A stretch of 64,000 bases of DNA. Origin: Schaalia canis (lineage in GTDB: Bacteria; Actinomycetota; Actinomycetes; Actinomycetales; Actinomycetaceae). Shown here in pieces: positions 15,891-25,367 of the stretch. How positions within the stretch are numbered: position 1 is the first letter of the stretch; the number at the start of each line of letters is the position of its first letter. The stretch lies in the NCBI RefSeq assembly GCF_003858455.1, contig NZ_RQZF01000001.1, positions 1 through 64,000 of the forward strand, read 5' to 3'. Position numbers and translations under genes: made by a program. The notes below the pieces were generated by a model, which saw nothing but the letters and a program-made list of their open reading frames with translations, was not told where the DNA came from and ran no database searches.

Positions 15891-16541
15891 ATGCCCCTGA
15901 AAGAAATTGATCCTTTTATTGATGGTCCTCTCGTTGATGAGCCTTCAACACGTCGCGTGCATGCCCGCACTGACATCTGGCAGGGGAGGATCGTTGCTGT
16001 CACGGCAGAAGAGGTCGAGGTTGTTGAGGGGAGCGCTCCTGTCACCCGTGAGTACATCATCCATCCTGGCGCGGTCGCCGTGGTGGCTCTGCGGGGCGAG
16101 CCGGGTGCTGAGGAAATCCTCCTTGAACGCCAATATCGCCATCCGGTACGAGCCAACCTTTGGGAGATCCCAGCGGGTCTTCTTGATGTTGAAGGTGAAG
16201 ACTATCTTGCAGCGGCTCAGCGTGAACTTGCTGAAGAGACTGACCTGCAGGCGGCAACGTGGCATGTTCTGACTGACTACTTCAATAGTCCAGGGGGCTG
16301 CACCGAGTCGGTACGTATCTTCCTCGCGCGCGATATTACTCCCACAGGGGAGGAGTTTGAACGCGAGGATGAAGAGGTTGATATGGTCGCTGCGTGGTGT
16401 CCGTTGGACGAGGCTGTTGCCGCTGTGCTTGAGGGGCGATTCCACAATCCTTCTGCTGTGGCAGGTATTTTGGCTGTTGCGGCTGCCCGCGCGCGCGGGT
16501 GGAAGGATCTGCGTCCCGCAGACGCTCCGTGGATGCGTTAA
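15891..16541 (+). CDS. NUDIX hydrolase (ADP-ribose pyrophosphatase type)
   Basis: 216 residues. The NUDIX box reads GLLDVEGEDYLAAAQRELAE ending in the REL-EE signature, preceded by PAG as in ADP-ribose pyrophosphatases. It probably hydrolyses ADP-ribose or related nucleoside diphosphate sugars in the cytosol with Mg2+. It matches Rv1700 in the mycobacterial gene order after steB, but here pyrG does not lie between them. GGAG precedes ATG 15891 by 7 nt. Confidence 0.88.
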   Translation: MPLKEIDPFIDGPLVDEPSTRRVHARTDIWQGRIVAVTAEEVEVVEGSAPVTREYIIHPGAVAVVALRGEPGAEEILLERQYRHPVRANLWEIPAGLLDVEGEDYLAAAQRELAEETDLQAATWHVLTDYFNSPGGCTESVRIFLARDITPTGEEFEREDEEVDMVAAWCPLDEAVAAVLEGRFHNPSAVAGILAVAAARARGWKDLRPADAPWMR

Positions 16542-16739
16542 GGGATCCTTGGGAGATTTCATGGCGTGACGTCAGGAAAGTTGATATGTCTCACCTTCCG
16601 CAACGGGCAATTTAGCAACGACTATCTTCCCAAAAAGACGTACACTGGACTCTGTCAACTTAAACGGCGGGGATGAGTGCTCCTTGCGCCGAGGTGTCAT
16701 GCCCCCAACAACGGGAACAGAGAGAAGGTGGTGACAGCG

Positions 16740-17435
16740 ATGTCAGAGCATGTTGACGTTCGTACTCGCCAACAAGTCCTCGACCTCATTGTTGAAAAAG
16801 GGCCGGTAACGGCCTCGGCAATCGCCCGAATTCTTGGCCTCACCACGGCGGCAGTACGACGCCACATTACCTTGCTTGAAGAAGCCCACGAGATCGCTGA
16901 ACGAGAACCCGGCAATATTGGAAAACGAGGCCGTGGCCGTCCCGCCAGGCACTATGTTGCTACGGAGCGGGCACATGAGAAGCTCACCGACGGTTACCTC
17001 GAACTTGCCCTCAAGGCCCTGTCCTACCTCGGACAACTCAACGGTGATGAGGCTGTAGATGATTTTGCTGCAGCTCGATCCCGCGAAATCGAACGACGCT
17101 ACGCGCCCATAGTGCGTGAAGCAGGGAATGACCCTCGAGTTCGTGCTCAAGCTCTCGCTGACGCGTTGACCCAAGACGGCTATGCTGCCACAGTGCGTGA
17201 TATTGGCGGAGGAACCTTTGCCATTCAGCTCTGTCAAGGTCATTGCCCAATTCAGACAGTCGCTGGGGATTTCCCCCAACTATGCGATGCTGAAACCCAA
17301 GCTTTCTCTCGGTTGCTCGATGTGCATGTCCAAAGGCTTGCCACACTCGCCGGAGGAGAACATGTGTGCACCACCCACATTCCCGTGGGAGCACCGATCA
17401 TTCGCCCGGGAAGTCGGGCCGCATTGCGTAAATGA
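16740..17435 (+). CDS. sufR: SufR, iron-sulfur-sensing repressor of the suf operon
   Basis: 231 residues. An N-terminal winged helix-turn-helix (VTASAIARILGLTTAAVRRH) is followed by a C-terminal region with clustered cysteines, CQGHCPIQTVAG then LCDAE, and another in HVCTTHI, which can bind an Fe-S cluster. In Mycobacterium (Rv1460) and cyanobacteria SufR represses suf genes when clusters are plentiful. It heads the sufBDCSUT genes 41 nt before sufB. The ATG at 16740 is preferred; a GTG at 16731 is possible. TACACT at 16641-16646 may be the -10. Confidence 0.92.
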   Translation: MSEHVDVRTRQQVLDLIVEKGPVTASAIARILGLTTAAVRRHITLLEEAHEIAEREPGNIGKRGRGRPARHYVATERAHEKLTDGYLELALKALSYLGQLNGDEAVDDFAAARSREIERRYAPIVREAGNDPRVRAQALADALTQDGYAATVRDIGGGTFAIQLCQGHCPIQTVAGDFPQLCDAETQAFSRLLDVHVQRLATLAGGEHVCTTHIPVGAPIIRPGSRAALRK

Positions 17436-17476
17436 CGTAATGCATTGAGATTCACGATTACGACACAAGGACAAGT

Positions 17477-18925
17477 ATGACTCAGTCACCGCCGGTGCCT
17501 ACCGCGGAAAACCGCCCCATGAGCGATGAGGAAATCATCGACTCCATTGGCGCATATGAGTTCGGCTGGCATGACAACGATGACTACTCCAAGGATGTCC
17601 CCTACGGCATCAATGAGGACATCGTTCGCCAGATCTCGGCACACAAGAACGAACCTGAATGGATGCTTGAGCGTCGACTCAAAGCCCTTGAAATGTTCGA
17701 GCGCAAGCCGATGCCTACGTGGGGTCCCGACCTGTCGTACTTGAACTTTGATGATTTCAAGTACTACGTGCGTCCCACCGACCGACAGGTGAAGTCCTGG
17801 GAAGACCTCCCCGAGGAAATCCGCGACACCTACGATCGCCTGGGCATTCCAGACGCGGAAAAGAACCGTCTCGTTGCTGGCGTTGCTGCCCAGTACGAGT
17901 CTGAGGTCGTCTACCAGCAGATCCAAGAAGACCTTGAACGCCAGGGCGTGATCTTCCTCGATACCGACAGCGGCCTGCGCGAATACCCCGAGATCTTCAA
18001 GGAATACTTCGGTAAGTCCGTTCCCTCCGGTGATAACAAGTTCGCTGCACTGAACACTGCCGCATGGTCGGGTGGTTCCTTTATCTACGTCCCCCCGGGC
18101 GTGCATGTTGAGATCCCCCTGCAGGCCTACTTCCGCATTAACACCGAAGCAATGGGCCAGTTCGAGCGCACCCTCATCGTCGCTGACGAAGGCTCCTACG
18201 TTCACTACGTCGAAGGCTGTACCGCCCCCATTTACGACGTGAACTCCCTGCACTCAGCCGTTGTGGAAATCTTCGTCCGCAAGGACGCTCGCGTGCGATA
18301 CACCACCATCCAGAACTGGTCCACCAATGTCCTTAACCTGGTGACCCAGCGCGCCATTGTCGAAGAAGGCGCAACTATGGAATGGGTGGACGGCAACATG
18401 GGCTCAGCCGTCACCATGAAGTACCCCGCCTGCTTCCTCATGGGTGAGCACGCCCGTGGCGAAACCCTGTCCATTGGTTTTGCCGGGCCGAATCAGCACC
18501 AGGACACGGGCGCCAAGATGGTGCATATGGCCCCCCATACTTCCTCGTCCATCGTGGCGAAGTCCGTCTCCCGTGGCGGCGGTCGCACCTCCTACCGCGG
18601 CCTGGTTGAAGTCCACCAGCGTGCGCGTCACTCCAAGTCCAACGTGCTCTGTGACGCCCTGCTCGTTGACAAGATCTCCCGCACCGATACCTACCCCTAT
18701 GTCGACGTGCGCACCGACGACGTTGAAATGGGGCACGAGGCAACCGTGTCCAAGGTCTCCGAAGACCAGCTCTTCTACCTGATGAGCCGCGGCCTGGATG
18801 AAAACGAAGCAATGGCAACGATCGTTCGCGGCTTCGTTGAACCCATCGCGAAGGAACTCCCCATGGAGTACGCCCTCGAACTCAACCGCCTCATCGAGCT
18901 GCAGATGGAAGGATCGGTCGGCTGA
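17477..18925 (+). CDS. sufB: Fe-S cluster assembly scaffold SufB
   Basis: 482 residues, close to the usual length. Typical elements include [16 protein letters not shown] near the N-terminus, [19 protein letters not shown] and the C-terminal [17 protein letters not shown]. SufB forms the SufBC2D scaffold that builds Fe-S clusters in the cytosol. No intein is present, in contrast to the SufB of M. tuberculosis. AAGGA precedes the start. It lies between sufR and sufD. Confidence 0.96.
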   Translation: MTQSPPVPTAENRPMSDEEIIDSIGAYEFGWHDNDDYSKDVPYGINEDIVRQISAHKNEPEWMLERRLKALEMFERKPMPTWGPDLSYLNFDDFKYYVRPTDRQVKSWEDLPEEIRDTYDRLGIPDAEKNRLVAGVAAQYESEVVYQQIQEDLERQGVIFLDTDSGLREYPEIFKEYFGKSVPSGDNKFAALNTAAWSGGSFIYVPPGVHVEIPLQAYFRINTEAMGQFERTLIVADEGSYVHYVEGCTAPIYDVNSLHSAVVEIFVRKDARVRYTTIQNWSTNVLNLVTQRAIVEEGATMEWVDGNMGSAVTMKYPACFLMGEHARGETLSIGFAGPNQHQDTGAKMVHMAPHTSSSIVAKSVSRGGGRTSYRGLVEVHQRARHSKSNVLCDALLVDKISRTDTYPYVDVRTDDVEMGHEATVSKVSEDQLFYLMSRGLDENEAMATIVRGFVEPIAKELPMEYALELNRLIELQMEGSVG

Positions 18926-18926
18926 T

Positions 18927-20126
18927 ATGACCCAAGAGACCACCACCCCCACCGACGACGTTCAGCGCAACGGCGCCAGCGACTCCATGGTGCACGTCAC
19001 CCGCGCAGATCGCTTCACCTCCTTCGACCTCGCTGAACACCCCGTCCCTCACGGCCGTGAAGAAGACTGGCGCTTCACCCCGATGCGTCGCATCCGTCAT
19101 CTTTTCGACCCGGCAACCTACGATACGAGTGACGCTCCTATCAGCGTTCACGCCACCGATGAGGTCACCGTCGAGACAGTCGCCCGCACAGACGAGCGCC
19201 TCGGCACCGTCCTCGCCCCGGGTGACCGCACCGCGGCTGTGGCATGGAATGGCTTCTCTGAGGCGACCATCGTTACCATCCCTAAGGCTGCTGCCGTTGA
19301 AGCCCCCGTTGTTATCACCATTGATAACGTCGAGGGCGCACACAACCAGCACCTGATGATTCGTGCCGAGGAGCTTGCCTCCGCAACGGTTATCATCAAC
19401 CACACCGGGTCGGCCCAGGCAGTGCTCAACCAGAGCGTCGAGATTGAAGCAGGGGACGCCTCCCAGCTCACCGTCGTTTCCGTCCAGGAATGGGATGACA
19501 GCACTGTCCACGCTTCCAACCACCGCGTGGCACTGGGACGCGACACCGTTCTGCGCCACATCGTTGTCACCCTTGGCGGCGACCTCGTGCGTATCAACGC
19601 CGAAACCGACTTCCGCGGCCCAGGCGGTCAGCTCACCATGCTCGGCCTGTACTTCGTTGACGCCGGTCAGCACCTTGAACACCGCGTTTTTGTGGATCAC
19701 TCACAGCCCAACTGCTACTCGCGCGTGACCTACAAGGGCGCACTGCAGGGCAAGGACGCACACTCGGTGTGGATCGGTGACTGCCTGATTCGTGAGGCCG
19801 CTGACGGCACCGATACCTACGAACTCAACCGCAACCTCGTTCTTACCGAAGGCGCGAAGGCGGACTCGGTGCCCAACCTTGAAATCGAAAACGGCGAGAT
19901 CGCAGGAGCCGGACACGCCTCCGCCACCGGCCGTTTCGATGACGAGCAGCTCTTCTACCTGATGAGCCGAGGCATCAGCGAAGCCGACGCCCGTCGCCTT
20001 GTTGTACGAGGCTTCTTCGCCGAGCTCATCGAGCAAATCGGAGTTCCCGCCGTCCAGGACCACCTGATGGCCTCCATCGAAGCCGAACTTGAACGCGCCT
20101 CAGCCGCTGGGGCACAAACGGTCTGA
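18927..20126 (+). CDS. sufD: Fe-S cluster assembly protein SufD
   Basis: 399 residues beginning one base after the sufB stop; the long upstream extension of this frame inside sufB is not real. It has the SufD-type N-terminus (HGREEDWRFTPMRRI), a right-handed beta-helix core and the C-terminal SRGISEADARRLVVRGFF that mirrors SufB. It forms the SufBC2D complex. Coupled translation with sufB is likely. Confidence 0.95.
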   Translation: MTQETTTPTDDVQRNGASDSMVHVTRADRFTSFDLAEHPVPHGREEDWRFTPMRRIRHLFDPATYDTSDAPISVHATDEVTVETVARTDERLGTVLAPGDRTAAVAWNGFSEATIVTIPKAAAVEAPVVITIDNVEGAHNQHLMIRAEELASATVIINHTGSAQAVLNQSVEIEAGDASQLTVVSVQEWDDSTVHASNHRVALGRDTVLRHIVVTLGGDLVRINAETDFRGPGGQLTMLGLYFVDAGQHLEHRVFVDHSQPNCYSRVTYKGALQGKDAHSVWIGDCLIREAADGTDTYELNRNLVLTEGAKADSVPNLEIENGEIAGAGHASATGRFDDEQLFYLMSRGISEADARRLVVRGFFAELIEQIGVPAVQDHLMASIEAELERASAAGAQTV

Positions 20127-20127
20127 A

Positions 20128-20143
20128 AGACGCCCGTGCGTCT
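20128..20143 (+). other. Small intercistronic hairpin after sufD
   Basis: AGACGC (20128-20133) and GCGTCT (20138-20143) pair around CCGT immediately after the sufD stop. It is short and may only modestly affect mRNA stability or coupling to sufC 79 nt downstream. Confidence 0.35.
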
Positions 20144-20205
20144 AATGACCACCGTATTAACAGACTGACAAGCAACACAGCGGCTGAGACCGCAAGGAGA
20201 AATAC

Positions 20206-20958
20206 ATGTCTACTTTGACCATCAAGGACCTGCACGTGTCCGTGGAGACCGCAGAAGGTCCCAAAGAAATCCTCAAAGGCGTCAACCTCACCATCAACTC
20301 CGGTGAAATCCACGCCATCATGGGCCCCAATGGCTCCGGCAAGTCCACACTGGCCTACGCCCTCGCTGGCCACCCCGCCTACGAAATCACCTCCGGTGAA
20401 GCATGGCTCGACGACCAGCTCATCACCGAAATGAGCGTTGATGAACGTGCGAAGGCTGGCCTCTTCCTCGCCATGCAGTACCCCGTTGAGGTTGCTGGCG
20501 TCTCCGTATCCAACTTCCTGCGCACAGCCAAGACCGCCATTGACGGCGAAGCCCCCCAGATCCGCACCTGGGTCAAGGACGTTAAGCAGTCCATGGAGAA
20601 CCTGCGCATGGATTCTTCCTTCGCTGACCGTGATGTGAACGTCGGTTTCTCCGGCGGCGAGAAGAAGCGTCTTGAGATCCTCCAAATGGAGCTACTCAAG
20701 CCCTCCTTCGCTGTCCTTGATGAGACTGACTCTGGCCTTGACGTTGACGCACTGCGCATCGTGTCCGAAGGCGTGAACCGCGTGCACGCTGAACAGGGCT
20801 GCGGCATCATGCTCATCACCCACTACACCCGCATCCTGCGCTACATCCACCCCAGCCACGTCCACGTATTCGTTGACGGCCGCGTGGCAGCAGAAGGCGG
20901 TCCTGAGCTGGCTGAACAGCTTGAGAATGAGGGCTACGACAAGTACCTCGCTAACTGA
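20206..20958 (+). CDS. sufC: Fe-S cluster assembly ATPase SufC
   Basis: 250-residue ABC-type ATPase. Walker A is GPNGSGKST (about 44-52), the Q-loop lies in AMQYPVEVAGVSVSNFL, the signature is FSGGEKKRLEI, and Walker B ends in LDETDSGLDVDAL with the switch His in ITHYTRIL. SufC powers cluster assembly in the cytosolic SufBC2D complex and is not a transporter. AAGGAG lies 8 nt before ATG. Confidence 0.97.
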   Translation: MSTLTIKDLHVSVETAEGPKEILKGVNLTINSGEIHAIMGPNGSGKSTLAYALAGHPAYEITSGEAWLDDQLITEMSVDERAKAGLFLAMQYPVEVAGVSVSNFLRTAKTAIDGEAPQIRTWVKDVKQSMENLRMDSSFADRDVNVGFSGGEKKRLEILQMELLKPSFAVLDETDSGLDVDALRIVSEGVNRVHAEQGCGIMLITHYTRILRYIHPSHVHVFVDGRVAAEGGPELAEQLENEGYDKYLAN

Positions 20959-20991
20959 ACTTCCCTACAAGGAAGCCCCCGCGCGTAGTAC

Positions 20992-21031
20992 GCCCGAAAG
21001 CGAAGAATGATGCCCGAAAGCGAAGAATGAT
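20992..21031 (+). repeat. 20-bp tandem duplication over the sufS start
   Basis: Two exact adjacent copies of GCCCGAAAGCGAAGAATGAT occupy 20992-21011 and 21012-21031. Each carries the same GAAGAATGATG initiation context. The first copy opens a 7-codon ORF (MMPESEE) whose TGA (21028-21030) overlaps the ATGATG of the sufS start in the second copy. Confidence 0.95.
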
Positions 21032-22358
21032 GCGAGAGAAGTCGGCCCCCGCATACCTTGACGATGTGGTGACACGCACCGCCCATCCCTTTAGCGACGC
21101 CGAGTTGGCGAAAATCCGTCAGGATTTCCCCATCCTCGATCGTGTTGGACGAGGCGGACGCCCTATCGTCTACCTTGACGCTGCCGCGACGGCTCAAAAG
21201 CCGCGCAGCGTCATCACTGCGGAGGCCGACTTCTACACTCTGCGCAACTCGGCCGTTCACCGCGGCACTCATTTGCTGGGCGATGAAGCCACCCAAGCCT
21301 ACGAGGACGCCCGTTACGACCTGGCTGCCTTCATCGGCGGACGCGGTGACGAGATCGTGTGGACCAAGAACGCCACCGAAGCCATCAACCTCGTCGCCTA
21401 CTCCATCGGCAACGCCTCCATGGGACGTGGGGGAGAGGCCTCCCGATCCTTGAGGATCGGGCCAGGTGACCGTATTGTCACCACCCGTGCAGAACACCAC
21501 GCGAACCTCGTGCCATGGCAAGAACTCTGCGCGCGCACAGGAGCCGAACTGGCCTGGCTTGACCTTGACACACACGGGCGTATTGACCTCGATACCCTTT
21601 CTGTCATCACCCCCAATACGAAGCTCGTCGCTTTCACCCATGTGTCGAATGTGACGGGTGCAGTCTCACCCGTGGCAGAGATTGTTGCTGCTGCACGCAA
21701 TGTGGGGGCACTTGTTCTGCTGGACACCTGCCAGTCTTCTGCGCATATGCCCATTGATGTGGCGGCATTGGGTGTCGATTTCGCCGTATTCTCGGCGCAT
21801 AAGATGATGGGACCAACCGGCATCGGTGCCCTGTGGGCACGCCGTTCACTGCTCGAAGCCATGCCCCCAGTCCTTGCTGGCGGCTCCATGATTGCCAGTG
21901 TCACCATGGAGGGCGCCGAGTACATGCCGCCGCCCGAACGTTTCGAGGCCGGAACCCAACCCGTCGCTCAGGCCGCCACCTGGCCCGTTGCCTTGGCCTA
22001 CCTCAAGTCTTTGGGCCTGGACCGTATCCACGCTCACGAAGCTGCGCTGACGGCTCACCTCATTGACGCCATCACCGACATGCCCGGTATTACGATCTTG
22101 GGCCCAACCGCACCCCGTGAGCGTATCGGCGTTGTTGCCTTCGCCGTCGATGGAGTGCACCCCCACGATGTTGGCCAGATTATGGATGGGGATGACATTG
22201 CTGTGCGGGTCGGCCACCACTGCGCTATTCCACTCCACCATTTCTTCGGAGTACGTTCCTCTACCCGAGCGTCACTTTCACCGTTCACAACAGTGGCCGA
22301 TATCGACCGTTTTGTGGAATCCTTGGGACGTGTCGGTTCCTACTTCGGAAGGGTCTAA
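21027..22358 (+). CDS. sufS: Cysteine desulfurase SufS
   Basis: 443 residues, PLP-dependent. The lysine is in FSAHKMMGPTGIG, AEHHANLVPWQ is the conserved class-V segment, and the active-site Cys is in GHHCAIPLHHFFGVRSSTRAS. It takes sulfur from cysteine and passes it to SufU. A stretch around GRGGEASRSLRIGPG, encoded partly by a perfect hairpin (21442-21461), appears to be an insertion relative to typical SufS. Two adjacent ATG codons (21027, 21030) can start it; a 20-bp tandem duplication covers this site. Confidence 0.95.
   Translation: MMREKSAPAYLDDVVTRTAHPFSDAELAKIRQDFPILDRVGRGGRPIVYLDAAATAQKPRSVITAEADFYTLRNSAVHRGTHLLGDEATQAYEDARYDLAAFIGGRGDEIVWTKNATEAINLVAYSIGNASMGRGGEASRSLRIGPGDRIVTTRAEHHANLVPWQELCARTGAELAWLDLDTHGRIDLDTLSVITPNTKLVAFTHVSNVTGAVSPVAEIVAAARNVGALVLLDTCQSSAHMPIDVAALGVDFAVFSAHKMMGPTGIGALWARRSLLEAMPPVLAGGSMIASVTMEGAEYMPPPERFEAGTQPVAQAATWPVALAYLKSLGLDRIHAHEAALTAHLIDAITDMPGITILGPTAPRERIGVVAFAVDGVHPHDVGQIMDGDDIAVRVGHHCAIPLHHFFGVRSSTRASLSPFTTVADIDRFVESLGRVGSYFGRV
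21442..21461 (+). repeat. 8-bp hairpin inside sufS coding sequence
   Basis: CCCGATCC (21442-21449) and GGATCGGG (21454-21461) pair around TTGA. They encode part of an apparently extra loop between the SIGNAS strand and GDRIVTTRAEHH. This may be a small palindromic in-frame insertion. Confidence 0.6.
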
Positions 22359-22828
22359 TGTCTAGTCTTGAACAGCTCTACCAGCAGGTGATTCTCGATC
22401 ACTCTCGCCTGCGCCGCGGCAGTGGCACCGTTGATGACAGCATGGGGGCAACCTCGCACCAGGTCAACCCCACCTGTGGCGACGAGGTCACCATGGGCGT
22501 GAGCCTCGGCGCCGATGGCAATATTGAGAGCATGGTGTGGGACGGAGACGGCTGCTCCATCTCTCAGGCGTCCCTGTCCATACTCAGTGATCTCATTGAC
22601 GGCAAGGACCTCACGCAAATCTCCGAGCTCTATGCCGCCATGGAAACAATGATGCACTCACGCGGTAAAGGCGTGCCTGACGAGGTTCTTGACCTTCTTG
22701 AAGACGGCGCCGCCCTTGAAGGCAGCTCCCAATTCCCTAACCGCATTAAATGTGCCCTGCTTGGCTGGTACGCTCTGCGCGATGCCTTGGCCAAGCTTGG
22801 AACCGACATTGCAGGAGAAACCCGATGA
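22358..22828 (+). CDS. sufU: Zinc-dependent sulfurtransferase SufU
   Basis: 156 residues of the NifU N-terminal/IscU fold. The three conserved cysteines appear in NPTCGD, DGCSIS and IKCALLGWYAL. In Gram-positive bacteria SufU uses a Zn-bound Cys to accept sulfur from SufS. ATG 22358 overlaps the sufS stop and the end overlaps sufT. This places sulfur donation and scaffold genes in one transcript. Confidence 0.95.
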   Translation: MSSLEQLYQQVILDHSRLRRGSGTVDDSMGATSHQVNPTCGDEVTMGVSLGADGNIESMVWDGDGCSISQASLSILSDLIDGKDLTQISELYAAMETMMHSRGKGVPDEVLDLLEDGAALEGSSQFPNRIKCALLGWYALRDALAKLGTDIAGETR

Positions 22829-23253
22829 GCCACACCGATTCGGCTGCCAACCCTATGGCGCAAAGTGACCCTGTCGAACAGCGCTTTGCCCCAGTTTTTG
22901 AGGAAGTCAAGCAACTCGAAGGCACTGAAATTATCGAGCAAGGCACCCTCGCAGGTGAGGATGTCCTTGAGGCGCTTAAAGATGTCATCGACCCTGAGCT
23001 TGGCATCAATATTGTTGACCTTGGCCTGGTCTATGGCGTCACCATCACGCCGGAAAACGCTATCCGCCTCAATATGACGCTGACCTCCGCAGCCTGCCCG
23101 CTGACTGATGTCATCGAGCGTCAGGCTGAAATGATCCTTGCTGAGTTCTCCTCCGAGGTATCGATCAACTGGGTGTGGCTGCCGCCGTGGGGGCCGGATC
23201 GCATTACCGCTGATGGTCGAGATCAATTGCGCGCCCTGGGGTTTAACGTCTGA
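22825..23253 (+). CDS. sufT: SufT, MIP18/DUF59 Fe-S maturation factor
   Basis: About 142 residues. The DUF59 core has DVIDPELGINIVDLGLVYGV, then LTSAACPLTDVIERQ with the conserved Cys and the C-terminal WGPDRITADGRDQLRALGF. This family helps maturation of Fe-S proteins and ends the actinobacterial suf operon (Rv1466 equivalent). The ATG at 22825 overlaps the sufU stop (ATGA); upstream extension of the frame is not needed. The following ~270 bases hold no clear gene, only small inverted repeats. Confidence 0.92.
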   Translation: MSHTDSAANPMAQSDPVEQRFAPVFEEVKQLEGTEIIEQGTLAGEDVLEALKDVIDPELGINIVDLGLVYGVTITPENAIRLNMTLTSAACPLTDVIERQAEMILAEFSSEVSINWVWLPPWGPDRITADGRDQLRALGFNV

Positions 23254-23527
23254 GGCGTAGGGCATCGGCTTCCATTTTGACAGACCGGCGAGGCGCCACC
23301 GTCGCTAGGCCGCCAACGTCTCGCCGTCGCCGGACCGCTAGGGTGCACTGCTCATGCCCATGAGCCTTTACGTCGTTAGGGCGCATATGCTCATACGCAC
23401 GCTGAAAGAAGTGAGTAGCCCAGTGCGCCCTGGCGGTCTTTGTACGCTGGCGGTTTTCTTCTCGGAGACGAGACAAGGCTTTTTGGTTCGCACATGCGTG
23501 CGCCCTTAATGTGCGGGGAGGACGACT

Positions 23528-25228
23528 CTACTTGCCACGCAGGCGGCTGATGATGTGCTCCTTGACGAGGCGACGTTGAACCTTACCGAGCTGATTGCGG
23601 GGCAAATCAAGGATGAACTCAATGCGGCGGGGGAGTGCATAATGGGGAAGAACTCGCTCTGCCCATGCGCGTACCTGGTCCAAAGAGAGGGCCTCCGCAG
23701 CGTTCTTGAGGATGATCGCGGCCGTCACTTCCTCGCGTGCATCTCCAGCAGGCAGGCCAATGACAGCGACATCTTCAACCTCGGGCATCGTGCGGATTGC
23801 CTGCTCCACCTGAGTGGGATAGACATTAAAGCCGCCCGACAGGATCAGTTCCTTCTTCCGGTCAGACAAGACAATGTAGCCGTTCTCATTCACACCGACG
23901 TCGCCCGTCCTGAACCAGCCGTCCTCTGTGAAGACCTGAGCATTCTCTTCGGGGGCATCAAGGTAACCTGAAAACACATTTGGACCCTTGAGGAGGATCT
24001 CGCCAGCCTCACCATCTTCCACGTCGCGGGAAGGATCCTCCAGATCAACCAGGCGAATCTCCATTGACGGGTAGGGCAAGCCCAACACGCCGTGACGGCG
24101 ATTGGGGGACAGTGGAGAGCCGCAGGACACTGGGGAGGTTTCCGACAGGCCGTAGCCTTCAATAATGGCTCCGCCCGTGTACTCTTCCCAGCGCCGAGCT
24201 AACGCTCCTGACAGCGGCATCGCACCACAGACCGACCAACGAACAGAGCTCAAAGGCTGTTCGGCCTTCTCTGCCGCCAGCAAAATACGCTCAAACATGG
24301 GGGGCACACCAGGCATGAAGGTGACCGGCCTTCGGCGCATTGCCTCCAACGTAAGCTCAGCGTCAAACTTTGGCAACACCAATTGAGTAGCAGCCAAACG
24401 AACAGCACAGCATAACAACAATGTCAGGCCAAAAGCATGGAAATAAGGCAGGGCTGACAAAAAGGTCTCGGCCCCCTCATGCAGCTTCCACACCCAGAAC
24501 ACATTCTGGTTGACGTTGGCGCCAATATTGAGATGCGTCAACGGCACCGATTTAGGAACGCCATTCGTGCCACCCGTATGAAGAATGACCGCACGATCTT
24601 CCACCGACGCATGAGGAGTGGCATCAGGCAGTGGAGAAGCCGCCGCAACCGCACGATCCCACGAACGTGTGCCCGCGGGAACCTCGCCACGCATCTGAGC
24701 GCGAGTCTCGCGTGCTTTCGCCACCGGCAACGACAGCAGGAAACGATGCCCGGTCGGCATATGCGCTGAAATATCAACGGTGAAGACCTGCTCAATCGAG
24801 GTCGAGCCATCAAGCGGATATGCCTCAACAGACTTCTCCCACACGACAGCCACGCGTCCACCGTGACGCTCCAACTGCCCCTTGACTTCGGCAGCGGGAG
24901 CCAAAGGATTATGCTGCGCGGCTACCGCGCCAATACGCATACACGCCCAGAAAACAACGAAGGCCTGCGGACAGTTTGGCAGTGCGATGGCCACCACGTC
25001 ACCCTTTGACACCCCCGCCTCAGACAACACTTGAGCGGCACAAAGGACTTGGTGATGGATTGCTTGGTAAGTGGTGGTCGCCCCGAAATAGTCGATCGCC
25101 GTGCGCGTGGGGTAGAGGCGGGCAGCATCGTCAAGTAAGGCAAAAAGAGAGGCCTCAGGGAGAGGGATCTCGTAGGGACAGCCCGGATCGTAGTGCGCGT
25201 GCGCCTGCTCAACGATGCTCGCGGCCAT
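23528..25228 (-). CDS. Long-chain acyl-CoA ligase (AMP-binding, FadD-like)
   Basis: 566 residues of the ANL superfamily. The ATP loop is AVILHTGGTNGVPKSVPLTH, which differs from the usual TTGxPKG by having N and S. The adenylation motif is IEGYGLSETSPV, and the hinge and C-domain contain SDRKKELILSGGFNVYPTQV; a near-C-terminal Lys lies in RNQLGKVQRR. It activates fatty acids to acyl-CoA through acyl-AMP. The true start is ATG 25228 with AAGGG upstream; the longer open frame is not coding. Single gene, minus strand. Confidence 0.88.
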   Translation of the reverse strand: MAASIVEQAHAHYDPGCPYEIPLPEASLFALLDDAARLYPTRTAIDYFGATTTYQAIHHQVLCAAQVLSEAGVSKGDVVAIALPNCPQAFVVFWACMRIGAVAAQHNPLAPAAEVKGQLERHGGRVAVVWEKSVEAYPLDGSTSIEQVFTVDISAHMPTGHRFLLSLPVAKARETRAQMRGEVPAGTRSWDRAVAAASPLPDATPHASVEDRAVILHTGGTNGVPKSVPLTHLNIGANVNQNVFWVWKLHEGAETFLSALPYFHAFGLTLLLCCAVRLAATQLVLPKFDAELTLEAMRRRPVTFMPGVPPMFERILLAAEKAEQPLSSVRWSVCGAMPLSGALARRWEEYTGGAIIEGYGLSETSPVSCGSPLSPNRRHGVLGLPYPSMEIRLVDLEDPSRDVEDGEAGEILLKGPNVFSGYLDAPEENAQVFTEDGWFRTGDVGVNENGYIVLSDRKKELILSGGFNVYPTQVEQAIRTMPEVEDVAVIGLPAGDAREEVTAAIILKNAAEALSLDQVRAWAERVLPHYALPRRIEFILDLPRNQLGKVQRRLVKEHIISRLRGK

Positions 25229-25367
25229 AACTATTCCCTTCGACGACGAATTACCTTCCCAGGGTACTCCTGTTGCGAGGCCGCCCCTGACACTTCCAGC
25301 GTAAAAAGACAAAGCCACGTGCTCACACGTGAGCGATCGGTGCGCGCCTTGCCCGTAGCGGCGCAGG

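Noticed and set aside
18798-18926. Extension of the sufD frame into sufB
   Set aside because: The added residues are an out-of-frame reading of the conserved SufB C-terminus; ATG 18927 starts directly after the sufB stop.
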